DNA of 64,000 bases from DATFDN01 sp963767645 (GTDB taxonomy: Bacteria > Pseudomonadota > Alphaproteobacteria > Acetobacterales > Acetobacteraceae): assembly GCA_963767645.1 (NCBI GenBank), contig CAVYEW010000001.1, positions 62,001 through 126,000 of the forward strand, written 5' to 3'. Positions 8,279-17,600 of the stretch are shown in pieces. How positions within the stretch are numbered: the stretch's first letter is position 1; the number at the start of each line of letters is the position of its first letter. The notes under the pieces were generated by a model that was given only the letters and a program-made list of their open reading frames with translations, ran no database searches and was not told the origin of the DNA. The translations under genes were made by a program, and so were the position numbers.

Positions 8279-9697
8279 CTACTCCGAGTTGACCTGCAGA
8301 GCGTACCATGTCGGGCCGGGAAACTGGGGGTCGTCCTCGTGCGCGTGCTTCGGGAGGATCAGGAGTAGCGCGATGCTTTGCTTTTCCTTGCGGACGCGGT
8401 CAATCTCTCCTTGCATCTCCTCCGCGGTCAGCACCGGCACAGAGCCGACTTGCAGGATCACATCGCCGGGCTTCACCCCTCGCTGGGCTGCATCCGTATC
8501 CTGCTCGACGCCGGTTACCAGCACACCCGACCAGCCAAGGGACAGTTCGTTTTTCGCACGCACTTCCGGTGTCAGCGGCTCGACTTTCAGCCCTAGATCC
8601 CGAGGGATGCTCCACTGCGGTTGCGAGGCCTTGGTCGGCGCGTCGCGCTCCTCCCAATCCATTTTTGGCCATTCAGCCAGGGTGACTGGCACCTCAATCT
8701 CCTTGCCGTCGCGCAGCAGGCCGATTTTCACGGTGCGCCCGGGCGGGCTCATGCCGATCTCGCGCAGCAAGGCCCGGTCATCCGATGGGGTTTTGTCGTT
8801 GAGCCGCAGAATGACGTCGCCCGCACGAAGGCCCGCCAGGTCAGCCGGCCCATCGTCAGTTACCCACGCCACAATCGATCCCTCGGGCTGCTGCATGCGA
8901 AGCCCGCTGGCAATCTCAGGTGTCACCTGCTGGACCTTTATGCCTATCCAGCCTGGCCGGACCCAGTTGGCGTGCATCAACCGATCGATGATGAAGTGCG
9001 CGTCGTTGGATGGGATGGCAAAGCCGAGACCGGCGGAGGCGGTGGTGGGGGAGAGCAGCGCTGCGTTGATGCCGATCACCTCGCCCTTCTCATTGAATAG
9101 CGGACCGCCGGAATTGCCGTGGTTGATCGGTGCATCGGTCTGGATGAAGTCGTCGACGGGCGTGTCCATGATGTTGCGGTTCAGCGCGCTGACTATGCCG
9201 GCGGTGACGGATAGACCGACGCCAAGCGGATTGCCGATCGCGAGCACCGGGTCGGCGATCTGCACCGTGCTACTGTCGCCCCATCTGACCGCGGTCAGCG
9301 GATGCCCGACGTCTACCTTTAAGATGGCGATATCGATAACCCGTGCGGCGCCCATCACCGTCGCCCTTGTCCGGGCACCGTCGGGGAACGTGGCGAATAT
9401 CTCGTAAGCACCATCGATCACGTGCCAGTTGGTGGCGATGACGCCCGAAGGATCGACCACGAAGCCCGATCCGGCAGAGGTTTTGATCTCGAACGACCGT
9501 TTGGCCGGCGGCATCGACTCGGCCAGCGCCACGGTCTTGGTGCTGACCTCGCCATGAGCAGTGATGTTGACCACCGTCGGCAGTAGGCTCCGCACCAGTT
9601 CCGCCTGGCTGAGCTGCATTTCCTGCGCGCGGGCCACTGGCGCCAGCAGCACCGTCAAGGCCAGTCCTACCGCGAGGGCACGCTGGGCGCCGAACAT
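8279..9697 (-). CDS. Periplasmic HtrA/DegP-type serine protease, two PDZ domains
   Basis: A 472-residue protein starting MFGAQRALAVGLALTVLLAP, a clear signal peptide cleaved after VARA near residue 24. An open frame reaches 10015, but the extension has no signal character. The trypsin-like domain carries His92 (TNWHVIDG), Asp122 (VIDIAILKVD) and Ser196 (NHGNSGGPLF). Two PDZ domains follow (GWIGIKVQQVTPEIASGLRM and LGLKVEPLTPEVRAKNELS). It would degrade or refold damaged envelope proteins. An IS1380-type element begins about 210 bases upstream of the start, so part of the old promoter region may have been replaced. Confidence 0.92.
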   Translation of the reverse strand: MFGAQRALAVGLALTVLLAPVARAQEMQLSQAELVRSLLPTVVNITAHGEVSTKTVALAESMPPAKRSFEIKTSAGSGFVVDPSGVIATNWHVIDGAYEIFATFPDGARTRATVMGAARVIDIAILKVDVGHPLTAVRWGDSSTVQIADPVLAIGNPLGVGLSVTAGIVSALNRNIMDTPVDDFIQTDAPINHGNSGGPLFNEKGEVIGINAALLSPTTASAGLGFAIPSNDAHFIIDRLMHANWVRPGWIGIKVQQVTPEIASGLRMQQPEGSIVAWVTDDGPADLAGLRAGDVILRLNDKTPSDDRALLREIGMSPPGRTVKIGLLRDGKEIEVPVTLAEWPKMDWEERDAPTKASQPQWSIPRDLGLKVEPLTPEVRAKNELSLGWSGVLVTGVEQDTDAAQRGVKPGDVILQVGSVPVLTAEEMQGEIDRVRKEKQSIALLLILPKHAHEDDPQFPGPTWYALQVNSE

Positions 9698-9909
9698 GAC
9701 ATGCTGCACAATAAGGCTCCTTCCGCTCTGCACAGGGCCGGTCGCGGAATGCGCGTTCGCACTCGGGAGGATCAGTGATGCCGCCAGCCCCTTCACGCCC
9801 GCCATCTCCGTGCCGCCGCCATGGAAGCCGTTGTGGAAGCCGCGATGGAAATCCTGAGCCCAGCTTTCCGCAAGGCTACCACAGCCGACCATATCACGAA
9901 TATAGTAAA

Positions 9910-11355
9910 CCCGGATTTCCCGTATGGCCGGCATTGTGCTGGCGCGAATCAGCGAGATTTGGTCCGATTTCCACCAGCTTGCGGCATCTTCGGTGGTGAC
10001 TCCATGGAACACCAAGCGGGTGAATCGGATGATGGGTCCCTGCGGGTCGATTTCGACCGCCGCCTAAAGCTGGAGTTCCACGGCAGGCGCATCACCTCCG
10101 ACGCCGGGCTGCTCGCCTACCGCGACCTCGACGTGGCGCTGGGGCTGACCGATCTCGCCGGCAATATCTTGTCGGAATGCCGCCGCGGCACGAACACCCG
10201 CCACCTGCTGACCGGGCTGCTGCGTCAGTCCGTATTCTGCCGCCTCGCCGGTACGAGGACGTCAACGACGCCGAGCGCCTGGCCCACGACCCTGCCATGC
10301 GCGCGGTGATCGATCGCGGCGGGCTGGACCGTCGTGCCGCCTCGACCAGTCAGATGGGCCGCTTCGAGACCGAATGGTTGACCAGCGAGGCCAACCTCAC
10401 CGTCTTGGCCGATCTGTCCGGCGCCTGGATCGACCAGGTGCATGCGCGCAGGCCGCAGACGACGATCGTGCTCGACATCGACAGCAGTGTCAGCGAGGCC
10501 CATGGCACGCAGGAGGGCAGTGCCTACAACGGCCATTTTGGCTGCACCTGCTACCACTCGCTGTTCGTGTTCAACCAGTTCGGCGACTTGGAACGCTGTG
10601 CGCTGCGGCCCGGGAACGTGCACTCCGCGGATGGCTGGCGCGAGGTGCTGAAGCCTGTGGTGGCGCGCTACCGGCACAAGGTGAAGCGCCGCTACTTCCG
10701 GGACGATGCTGTCTTCGCCAATCCGGAGATCTACGAGTTCCTGGAAGCCGAGGGCTTCAAGTACACGATCCGGCTGCCGGCCAACACGGTGCTGCAGGCG
10801 AGCATCGGCTGGCTGCTGAAGCATCCGGTGGGCCGACCGCCACACGAGGTACGCCGCTATCACGCCAGCTTCCGCTACCGGGCAGGCTCGTGGAACAAGG
10901 CCCGCCGGGTGGTGGCCAACGTCGAGGGGCATCCGGGCGAGCTGTATCCGCGGGTCGGGTTCATCATGACCAACATGGCCTGTCCGGCCGAGCGGGTGGT
11001 GGCGTTCTACAACCAGCGCTGCACAGCCGAGCGGTGGATCTGGGAGGACAAGAACGCCGTCACCTGGGCCCGGTTGTCCTGCCGCCGCTTCGCCACCAAT
11101 GCCGTTCGGCTGCAACTGCGTGCACTGACCTACAATCTCGGCAACTTCCTGGGCACCGTGGCGCTGCCCGACGAGGTCGAGCAGTGGTCGATGACCACGC
11201 TGCGCCAGCGGCTCGTGAAGATCGGCGCCAGGATTGTCCGCCACGGCCGATCAATGACCTTCCAAATGGCCGAGGTCATGGTGTCTCGCAGCCTGTTTCA
11301 GCAGATCCTGTCCGCCATTGCGGCAGTGCGTCCATCGCCGCCCGCCCGATCCTGA
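9910..11355 (+). mobile_element. IS1380-family insertion sequence (ends uncertain)
   Basis: The element is recognised from its transposase. A likely left end is CCCGGATTTCCCGTATGG at 9910-9927. I could not find a convincing inverted copy to the right of the transposase; the closest match, around 11408-11420 (GACGGGATTTGG), is weak. The end given is the transposase stop, and the real right end probably lies between 11356 and 11574. The element separates the HtrA gene from low-GC unrecognised genes. Confidence 0.6.
10004..11355 (+). pseudogene. IS1380-family transposase, frameshifted
   Basis: A DDE transposase of about 450 residues. The first part starts MEHQAGESDDGSLRVDFDRR and contains RRITSDAGLLAYRDLDVALG. 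The second part continues YEDVNDAERLAHDPAMRAV, then TTIVLDIDSSVSEAHGTQEG (first catalytic Asp region) and CTAERWIWEDKNA (Glu region). The two parts are in different frames. The break is at about 10250-10255, where GCCGGTACGAGG should read GCC GGC TAC GAG; one C is missing. IS1380 transposases are normally one uninterrupted frame, so this copy is probably inactive unless the base loss is an assembly error. Confidence 0.85.
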
Positions 11356-11574
11356 GGATCAGCGCCGCAGCCGGCCTGCCTGGATGTCAGCGGGAGACGC
11401 GCGTCCGAATGACGGGATTTGGAGCGGAAGCCGTGCCGCGCTGCCCATCATGGCTCGGCTACTGGGGCGTCGGCACCGCCCGGATCGGCAAGTTCGTTGC
11501 CGAGAGGCGCCGGCGATGCCTATCATCCGTTCTGAGGTGGCGAAACCGCCGGCCATCTGGGGGACGTAAAGCTA

Positions 11575-11991
11575 ATGTGTGAGCTACGATTTCGTTTGGG
11601 CGATCAGGACGGAAGAGCCTTTAAGGCTTTTCTGGACGCAGAACTAAGAGAGGCCGATGCGCCACCTGATGTGACTGTGACTTTTCAATCAGCCATTCGC
11701 CCGCGAGCTGGCTTGGGTTGGGTAATACCGCCCGAAGTAATCGTGGTGGTCGCAGGCGGTATTGCCAAGGGGTTAGGAGCTGCATTCGGCCAGCAAGTTG
11801 GCTCTTGGCTGTGGATTAAGCTCCGGGAGTTCTTTGCCCAGGGCACGGCGAGCGGACCATCTCCAGAAGAGATCGAAGTGCTAACTGGAACTGACAGGCA
11901 GGTAATCTGCTTGAAGAGTGAAGGCGCGACGCCACCCGAGATTTTTACCAACGTCGATCGTAGATCGCCTTCCCAGAGAGAAGCTAAGTGA
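11575..11991 (+). CDS. Unrecognised protein, first of a two-gene low-GC unit
   Basis: A 138-residue protein I do not recognise. The N-terminal 45 residues are acidic and soluble. A hydrophobic Gly/Ala/Val stretch (VIPPEVIVVVAGGIAKGLGA) lies at about residues 50-70, followed by an amphipathic helix with WLWIKLREFF, so it may associate with a membrane. Base composition is visibly lower in GC than that of the neighbouring housekeeping genes. Its stop overlaps a GTG start (GTGA, 11988-11991), pointing to translational coupling with the next reading frame. No ribosome site stands out before the ATG. Confidence 0.5.
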   Translation: MCELRFRLGDQDGRAFKAFLDAELREADAPPDVTVTFQSAIRPRAGLGWVIPPEVIVVVAGGIAKGLGAAFGQQVGSWLWIKLREFFAQGTASGPSPEEIEVLTGTDRQVICLKSEGATPPEIFTNVDRRSPSQREAK

Positions 11992-12227
11992 GCGCCGAGC
12001 GCCTCGCGCCTTCCTGGAGAGCAAGGGGGCTTGAACGGTCTGGAACGATCGGCCTACTCGACTGGGTGTCCGGGGTCATTCGGATAAGCGCGTCAATGGA
12101 AGAATGGAGCCGTCTTGGCTCCTGGAACGGTCCTGGCTCCCCGGATTTGCGCTACCGCGAGCTAGGAGAGACGCACCACCACGAGATTTATCATTTGGTC
12201 CAGATTTGCTCAACCGGATACCTATAG
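11988..12227 (+). CDS. Unrecognised protein, probably the N-terminal part of a broken gene
   Basis: A 79-codon frame beginning with the GTG that overlaps the previous gene by 4 bases. It encodes a Trp-rich start (IRISASMEEWSRLGSWNG) and the run GETHHHEIYHLVQICSTGYL. HEIYH matches HExxH, the zinc-binding motif of many metalloproteases, but a single short motif can arise by chance. The frame stops at TAG 12225-12227, yet the same frame opens again and codes for 238 residues from 12264. The two pieces are best read as one gene damaged in the 12225-12264 stretch. Confidence 0.4.
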   Translation: MSAERLAPSWRARGLERSGTIGLLDWVSGVIRISASMEEWSRLGSWNGPGSPDLRYRELGETHHHEIYHLVQICSTGYL

Positions 12228-12263
12228 CAATTTTGCCTTCGCTTATGGGAGCTTCTGGCTCCT

Positions 12264-12977
12264 ATGTTGCGCATTGAAAACGGTAATGTTGATGCGGTAA
12301 ATATAACTCCCGGACTGAAGAGCGCCGCCCTCAATCACTTTGCTCAGTTGGAGGAGCCTGGACGCGGTGGGTTAACTCCCTTGCACGTCATAGAAGCAGC
12401 AGCTTTCCACTACCAGGTATCTGCCAATTGGACGTCCGCTGGGACGCGTTATCCTACAGCAATTTATCCCCTAGACCCCCTATATCAGGCCGCCTACGAT
12501 GTGGCCAAGCGCACTCTAGGGGACAAAACTTTCTTTTTCCTACCATTGTTGGCCAATCATGCACTTTGTCACGAGCACCCGGGGAGTGCCTTCACAGACT
12601 TCGCTAACGCTCTAGCAGCGTACATGGGCAAAGACGATGGAAATATCCCGTGGTCCATTTTCGACGATACCTCTGAGCAGCCACTTGGACAGGCAAGGCA
12701 CATAGAAGAAAACTTTGGTTGCCACCCGATCTATTCCAGAGTGGTCGGTATACTCGACCGCCGGATCGATCAAAAGCTACTTTTTGAGTCGCCTCACGCA
12801 GCCATCAATCCTGAAATTGCTGACAGTATAGCGCCTTTGGTCATCTTGAACCGGATCCAAGGCAGCAAGCGAGCTATATGGGCACCTTCCTGGATGCGAG
12901 ATGTTACAGAGATCGAAAAGATGACTCTGCTCTTCCATCGATCTGGAATGGTATACCAAGCGCTGCAAAATTCTTGA
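12264..12977 (+). CDS. Unrecognised protein, probable C-terminal part of a broken gene
   Basis: A 237-residue frame, not recognised. It has no signal peptide and no clear helices crossing the membrane. Two lines of DNA counted by hand here are 50% GC, against 63% in a line counted from rnj. It lies in the same frame as the preceding 79-codon piece. The stop (TGA at 12975-12977) lies at the junction with a leftover DUF1214 gene fragment on the other strand, so the natural C-terminus may have been altered by the insertion event. A start at 12264 has no ribosome site, which favours the broken-gene reading. Confidence 0.4.
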   Translation: MLRIENGNVDAVNITPGLKSAALNHFAQLEEPGRGGLTPLHVIEAAAFHYQVSANWTSAGTRYPTAIYPLDPLYQAAYDVAKRTLGDKTFFFLPLLANHALCHEHPGSAFTDFANALAAYMGKDDGNIPWSIFDDTSEQPLGQARHIEENFGCHPIYSRVVGILDRRIDQKLLFESPHAAINPEIADSIAPLVILNRIQGSKRAIWAPSWMRDVTEIEKMTLLFHRSGMVYQALQNS

Positions 12978-13174
12978 TCGACCAGAACCCGTCCACGGGT
13001 ACGCGACCGACCGCCAGACGATAGACAGTGTTGCCGTCGTTCGGCGGCGGCACGAGGGTGAGATAGAGTGCGTCCCGATCGGAGTTACCGCCCCAAGCGG
13101 AGGCGGCGCCGATGAGATGCCGCACCGGATCGACCTCGGCGCGCGTGCCGAACATGCGGCGCGTGTCGGTCAAT
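12976..13174 (-). pseudogene. Fragment of a DUF1254/DUF1214 protein gene
   Basis: On the minus strand this codes for about 65 residues, including TDTRRMFGTRAEVDPVRHLI, LYLTLVPPPNDGNTVYRL and GRVPVDGFWSI. These are characteristic of the DUF1214 domain close to the C-terminus of DUF1254/DUF1214 proteins. The family sequence would continue after FWSI with a TVYN-like strand but here changes abruptly to unrelated AT-richer DNA. On the 5' side, coding similarity ends just before a possible insertion-sequence end. It is therefore a relic left between two insertion events. Confidence 0.65.
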
Positions 13175-13380
13175 AACTGAAAGCTACTGAAGTGGACCCC
13201 GAATCTGGGACCGGCGGCTTAGTTGGAGGTCTGGCCGCTCCGGGATAGACGGAGTAAAAAGAGACGGGTGCAGTATCGCCTCCGAAATACATGCATTGCG
13301 TGTAGGCGAAGCTGTGAGACTTCCGCCGAATGGTGGCTAGAGCAGCACTTCTTACAAACAGACGGGTGTGGAAGGGCTGA
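13175..13380. other. Gap with possible insertion-sequence end and cytochrome b561 promoter region
   Basis: No gene is seen here. Close to the DUF1214 remnant is GAAGTGGACCCCGAATCTGG (13190-13209), which looks like the outer end of an IS3-like element; no transposase follows and no partner end was found. The right part is the presumed leader of the cytochrome b561 gene and ends in GGAAGGGCTGA, a fair ribosome site just before its ATG. Confidence 0.3.
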
Positions 13381-14064
13381 ATGGATACGAATGCTCACAA
13401 CCGGGCCGCTGCGGGTCGCGGGGTGCTCGTGTGGGATCTATATACCCGGCTTTTCCATTGGCTCACAGTCGCTTTGGTGGCAGCCGCCTACATCACCTGG
13501 CGCCTCAATTGGATGGATTGGCACGCCCTCACCGGCGAGGCACTGCTCGCGCTCCTGCTGTTCCGCGTGATCTGGGGGTTTGTTGGCAGCGAAACCGCCC
13601 GCTTCGCCCGGTTCGTCGCCTCGCCACGTGCGGCTGCGGCGCATTTGGCGCGGCTCTTCCTCCGTGAGGCGGACGAGGAGATCAGCCACAACCCGACTGG
13701 CGGCTGGATGGTCCTCGTCCTGCTGGCCTTGCTATTCGGGGAGACGCTAACCGGAATCGTCGTGAGCAACGATGTGGCGGACGTGGGGCCGCTGACCGAC
13801 ATCTTGCCGGCGAAGGTCGCGAACCTGCTCACCGACTTGCATGCCGTGCTGTGGGATGCGCTGCTCGCCGCTATCGCACTGCACGTGACGGCAATCGTGT
13901 TCTATGCACTGGTCAAAGGGCATAGCCTGCTGCCCCCGATGCTTACGGGCCGCAAGTGGCTTAACGATCGGAGCACACCCCCGCGCCGTGCCTCCTTTGC
14001 GCTGGCCGCGCTCGTGCTGGCCGGCAGCGCCGTCGCAGCGGCTTTGCTTGCTGGCTTTCTCTGA
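13381..14064 (+). CDS. Cytochrome b561-family membrane protein
   Basis: A 227-residue membrane protein with four to five helices. It begins with the family pattern VWDLYTRLFHWLTVALVAAA, whose His is a heme ligand candidate. Further His residues lie in DWHALTGEALLALLLFRVIW, LLTDLHAVLWDAL and IALHVTAIVFYALVKG, as in di-heme b561/hydrogenase-type cytochrome b subunits. It probably moves electrons between a quinone and a periplasmic c-type cytochrome; the partner is not in view. A last helix (ASFALAALVLAGSAVAAALL) ends the protein. It converges on the CHRD gene. Confidence 0.88.
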   Translation: MDTNAHNRAAAGRGVLVWDLYTRLFHWLTVALVAAAYITWRLNWMDWHALTGEALLALLLFRVIWGFVGSETARFARFVASPRAAAAHLARLFLREADEEISHNPTGGWMVLVLLALLFGETLTGIVVSNDVADVGPLTDILPAKVANLLTDLHAVLWDALLAAIALHVTAIVFYALVKGHSLLPPMLTGRKWLNDRSTPPRRASFALAALVLAGSAVAAALLAGFL

Positions 14065-14076
14065 ACGCGGTTCATA

Positions 14077-14532
14077 TCAACTCTTTGGCCAGACGACCTG
14101 GCCCCGAATCTCGCCCGCCGGATTGTCTTGCGTGTGCACATTGATATACCAGAGGCCCTTCGTGAACTGCCCGGCCTGGGCAGGCGTCAGCGTGGCTTGC
14201 CCGGTGATCGGGCTCGGCCCGGGTGCGTTTCTCCTGGTTAGCCAGATCACCACGGGCGCGTTCTTTCCCTCGGGCGCCGGGCCATGAAAATGGGCCATGG
14301 TGACAGGGCTGGAGAGCCCGCTATAGGTTATCGACCATGTCACCACCCGCGTGCTCGGATCGTAGGTGAGTCTCGCCGTGCCGCTGCCAGGGGTTTGCAG
14401 AGGCGGCACCTGCTGCGCTCCGCTCAATGCCACATCGAGTGACGCCGGAGCCGCGTATGCGACCCCCGTGGCTCCTGCCCACGCCAACGTAGTCAGCGCC
14501 AACAGAGCCCGACGAGAGATTGCCAGACGCAT
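14077..14532 (-). CDS. Exported CHRD-domain protein
   Basis: A 151-residue protein with an Arg-rich, Ala-rich signal peptide (MRLAISRRALLALTTLAWAG, cleaved after AYA). The mature part is a single CHRD domain: SGAQQVPPLQTPGSGTARL, then MAHFHGPAPEGKNAPVVIWL, and the closing YINVHTQDNPAGEIRGQV. This domain is also found in chordin; in bacteria it is secreted and its role is unknown. The start at 14532 is favoured over upstream starts because AAGGGAGCG lies just before it. Confidence 0.9.
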   Translation of the reverse strand: MRLAISRRALLALTTLAWAGATGVAYAAPASLDVALSGAQQVPPLQTPGSGTARLTYDPSTRVVTWSITYSGLSSPVTMAHFHGPAPEGKNAPVVIWLTRRNAPGPSPITGQATLTPAQAGQFTKGLWYINVHTQDNPAGEIRGQVVWPKS

Positions 14533-14636
14533 CGACCGCTCCCTTCTGAACCAAGACATCACCACAACATACCGGCCGCTCGAACGCTACCACTGGCGTT
14601 GCCGTTGAGGATTCACCACAGACAGCGATATAGCCC

Positions 14637-17600
14637 TTAAATCTCCTCCACGCGCTGCACACCCGTTACCGACAACAGTGCCTGGGTCAGCCGAGGCGTC
14701 ACGTTGAAGGTGCCGGGGACGGGGATTTCCACCCTTTGTGTATCCCCGATTTGCGGAACCAGGATCACCTGCCCCTTGCCGCCGCCCTCGCGGCGCAGCA
14801 GGTCGCGGATATGCGGGACAGCTTCGGTCTGCTCCAGCCAAATGCGGATCGCGGCGCCGGCCCCAGAAGCGGCCTGGTCGAGTGGAACGATCTCCTGCGC
14901 GGTCAGGCGCAGCGTCTCGCCCTGCATCTGCGCCTCCGCCGTGACCACGATATTCGCGCCGGAGGCGACCAGCTCCCGCGCACGGGTCAGCACCTCGCTG
15001 AACACCGTCACCTCGCACGAGCCGGAGGCGTCGGAGATGCGCACCCAGGCCATGCGGCTGCCAGTCCGGGTGCTGCGCTCCTTGACCGCGACCACCGTGC
15101 CCGCAAGCCTCAGCCGGCCGCCTGCTTGGCCGCGGGACTCCATGTCCTTCGTCGCCACGACGCCAAGCCGGCGCAGCACATGGCGGTACGCATCCAGTGG
15201 ATGGGCGGTCAGGTGAAAGCCGATCGCCTCGGCCTCGTAGCCGAGCCGCTCCAGCTCGGGCCAGTCCGCCACGTCTGGCAGCCGGAGCGCCTCCGGGCGC
15301 TCGCCTCCGCCGAACAGGCCGATCTGGCCGCTTTCGGCCTCGCCAGCCACGGTTTGGGCGCGGCGCAGGATCGTCTCCGCGCCCCCGAACACGCGGGCGC
15401 GGTTCCGCTCCAGCGTGTCGAAGGCTCCTGCCCGTGCCAGGTTCTCCAACTGCATCCGGTTGAGCTGGCGCGGATCGACGCGGGCGGCGAAGTCGGCGAT
15501 GTCGGCGAAGGGGCGCGGCCCGCGCGCCGCTACGATCGTCTGCATCGCCGCCATGCCCACCTTCTTGACTGCGGCCAGCGCGTAGCGGATCGCGAAGCGT
15601 CCATCCTCCTGCCGCTCCAGCGTGAAATCCGCCTCCGAGCGGTTCACGTCCGGCGGCAATAGGGTGATCCCCAGCCGTTCGGCTTCCTGCTTCAGCCCAG
15701 CGAGCCGGTCGGTGTTGCCGAGCGCGAGACTCATGCAAGCGGCGATGAAGGCTTCCGGATGGTTCGCTTTCATCCAGGCGGTCTGGTAGGCGACCAGCGC
15801 GTAGGCGGCGGCGTGGGACTTGTTGAAGCCGTAATCGGCGAATTTCGCCATCAGCTCGAACACCTCGACCGCCTTCGCCTGGTCGATCCCGTTCGCCACC
15901 GCGCCGTCCACGAAGGTCTTGCGCTGCGCCTCCATCTCGGCGCGGATCTTCTTGCCCATCGCGCGGCGCAGCAGGTCGGCCGCCCCCAGGCTGTAGCCCG
16001 CCATGGTCTGAGCGATCTGCATCACCTGCTCCTGGTAGACCATGATGCCGTAAGTCTCGCCCAGTATGTCCTTGATGGAGGGGTGCGGAGCCTCCCAGGC
16101 TTCGCCGTGCTTGCGCCGGCAGTAATCGGGGATGTTGGCCATCGGGCCGGGGCGGTACAGCGCGACCGCCGCGATCAGGTCCTCGAAGCGGTCGGGGCGC
16201 ATCTGACGCAGCGCGTCGCGCATCCCCTGGCCTTCCAGCTGGAACACCCCGCCGGCGTCGCCCCTTGCCAGCATCTCGTAGGTTCTGGCGTCGTCCAGGG
16301 GCAGCCTCGCCAGATCGACCTCGATCCCTTGCGGGCGCAAATAGCCCACCGCGCGCTCCAGGATGGTCAGCGTGGTCAGGCCCAGGAAGTCGAACTTCAC
16401 CAGCCCCGCCTGCTCAACATGCTTCATCGAGTATTGCGTGACCAGGAACTCGGAGCGGGGGTCACGATAGAGCGGCACCAGCTCGATCAGCGGGCGATCG
16501 CCGATGACGATGCCGGCGGCATGGGTGGAGGCGTGGCGATACAGGCCTTCCACCTGCTGGGCGATTTCCAATAGGCGCCGCACTGCCTCGTCGTCCTGCT
16601 GCATCTGGACAAGGCGCGGCTCGCCGGCAATGGCTTCGGGCAGGCTCACCGGCTTGGCCGGGTTGTTCGGGATCAGCTCGGCCACCCGGTTCACCTGGCC
16701 GAAGGGCAGGCCGAGCACCCGCCCAACATCGCGGACCGCCGCGCGCGCCTGCAGCTTGCCGAAAGTGATGATCTGCGCGACCCGGTCGGCGCCGTATTCG
16801 CGGCGAACATACTCGATGACCTGATCCCGCCCCTCTTGGCAGAAATCAATGTCGAAGTCAGGCATCGACACGCGCTCAGGATTGAGGAACCGCTCAAACA
16901 ACAGGTCAAAGCGCAGCGGGTCGAGATCGGTGATGGTGAGCGCCCAGGCGGCGAGCGATCCGGCCCCCGAGCCGCGTCCAGGCCCGACGGGGATGCCGCG
17001 CGCCTTCGCCCACTGGATGAAGTCGGCAACGATTAGGAAATACCCGGCGAAGCCCATAGCAGCGATCACGCCGAGCTCATATTCCAGCCGCTCGGCGTAA
17101 CGCACTCGCGTTGCAGCATCGGCGCCTACGGCGTCCAGCCGCCGCTCCAGCCCCTCCCGCGCCATCGCGCGCACTGTTTCCTCCTCGGTCTGACCGGGGC
17201 GGACCTTGGGGGAGATGGGCAGCAGCGGCCTGCGGCTCTCGGCCATCACGGCGCAGCGGCGGGCGATCGCCAGCGTGTTGTCGCAGGCTTCGGGAAGGTC
17301 GGCGAACAGCATTCGCATGTCGGACGCCGGCTTGAACCAGTGCTCCGGCGTCACCCGACGGCGCTCTGTGTCCGAGAGCAGCCTGCCTTCGGCAATGCAT
17401 AGCAGGGCGTCGTGCGCGGCGTGCATCTCGGGGCGGGCGAAGTAGCAGTCATTGGTGGCGACCAGCGGCAGGCCGGCTTGATCGGCGAGGCCGATCAGTC
17501 CCGGCTCGATCGCGCGGTCGATCTCCGTGCCGTGCCGGTGCAGCTCCACCGCCGTACGATCGGGAAAGCTCTCGACCAGCCTTGCCAGCATCCGCTCGGC

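Noticed and set aside
9698..10015. N-terminal extension of the HtrA protease up to 10015
   Set aside because: The extra 106 residues lack signal or domain character and run into the IS element; a clear signal peptide starts at 9697.
10004..11355. Programmed frameshifting in the IS1380 transposase
   Set aside because: IS1380 transposases are normally single frames. There is no slippery run at 10250, and a missing C explains the break.
11380..11430. GACGGGATTTGG as the right inverted repeat of the IS1380 element
   Set aside because: Only a few bases match the reverse complement of the left end (CCCGGATTTCCCG), and target-site duplication was not found, so the right end was left open.
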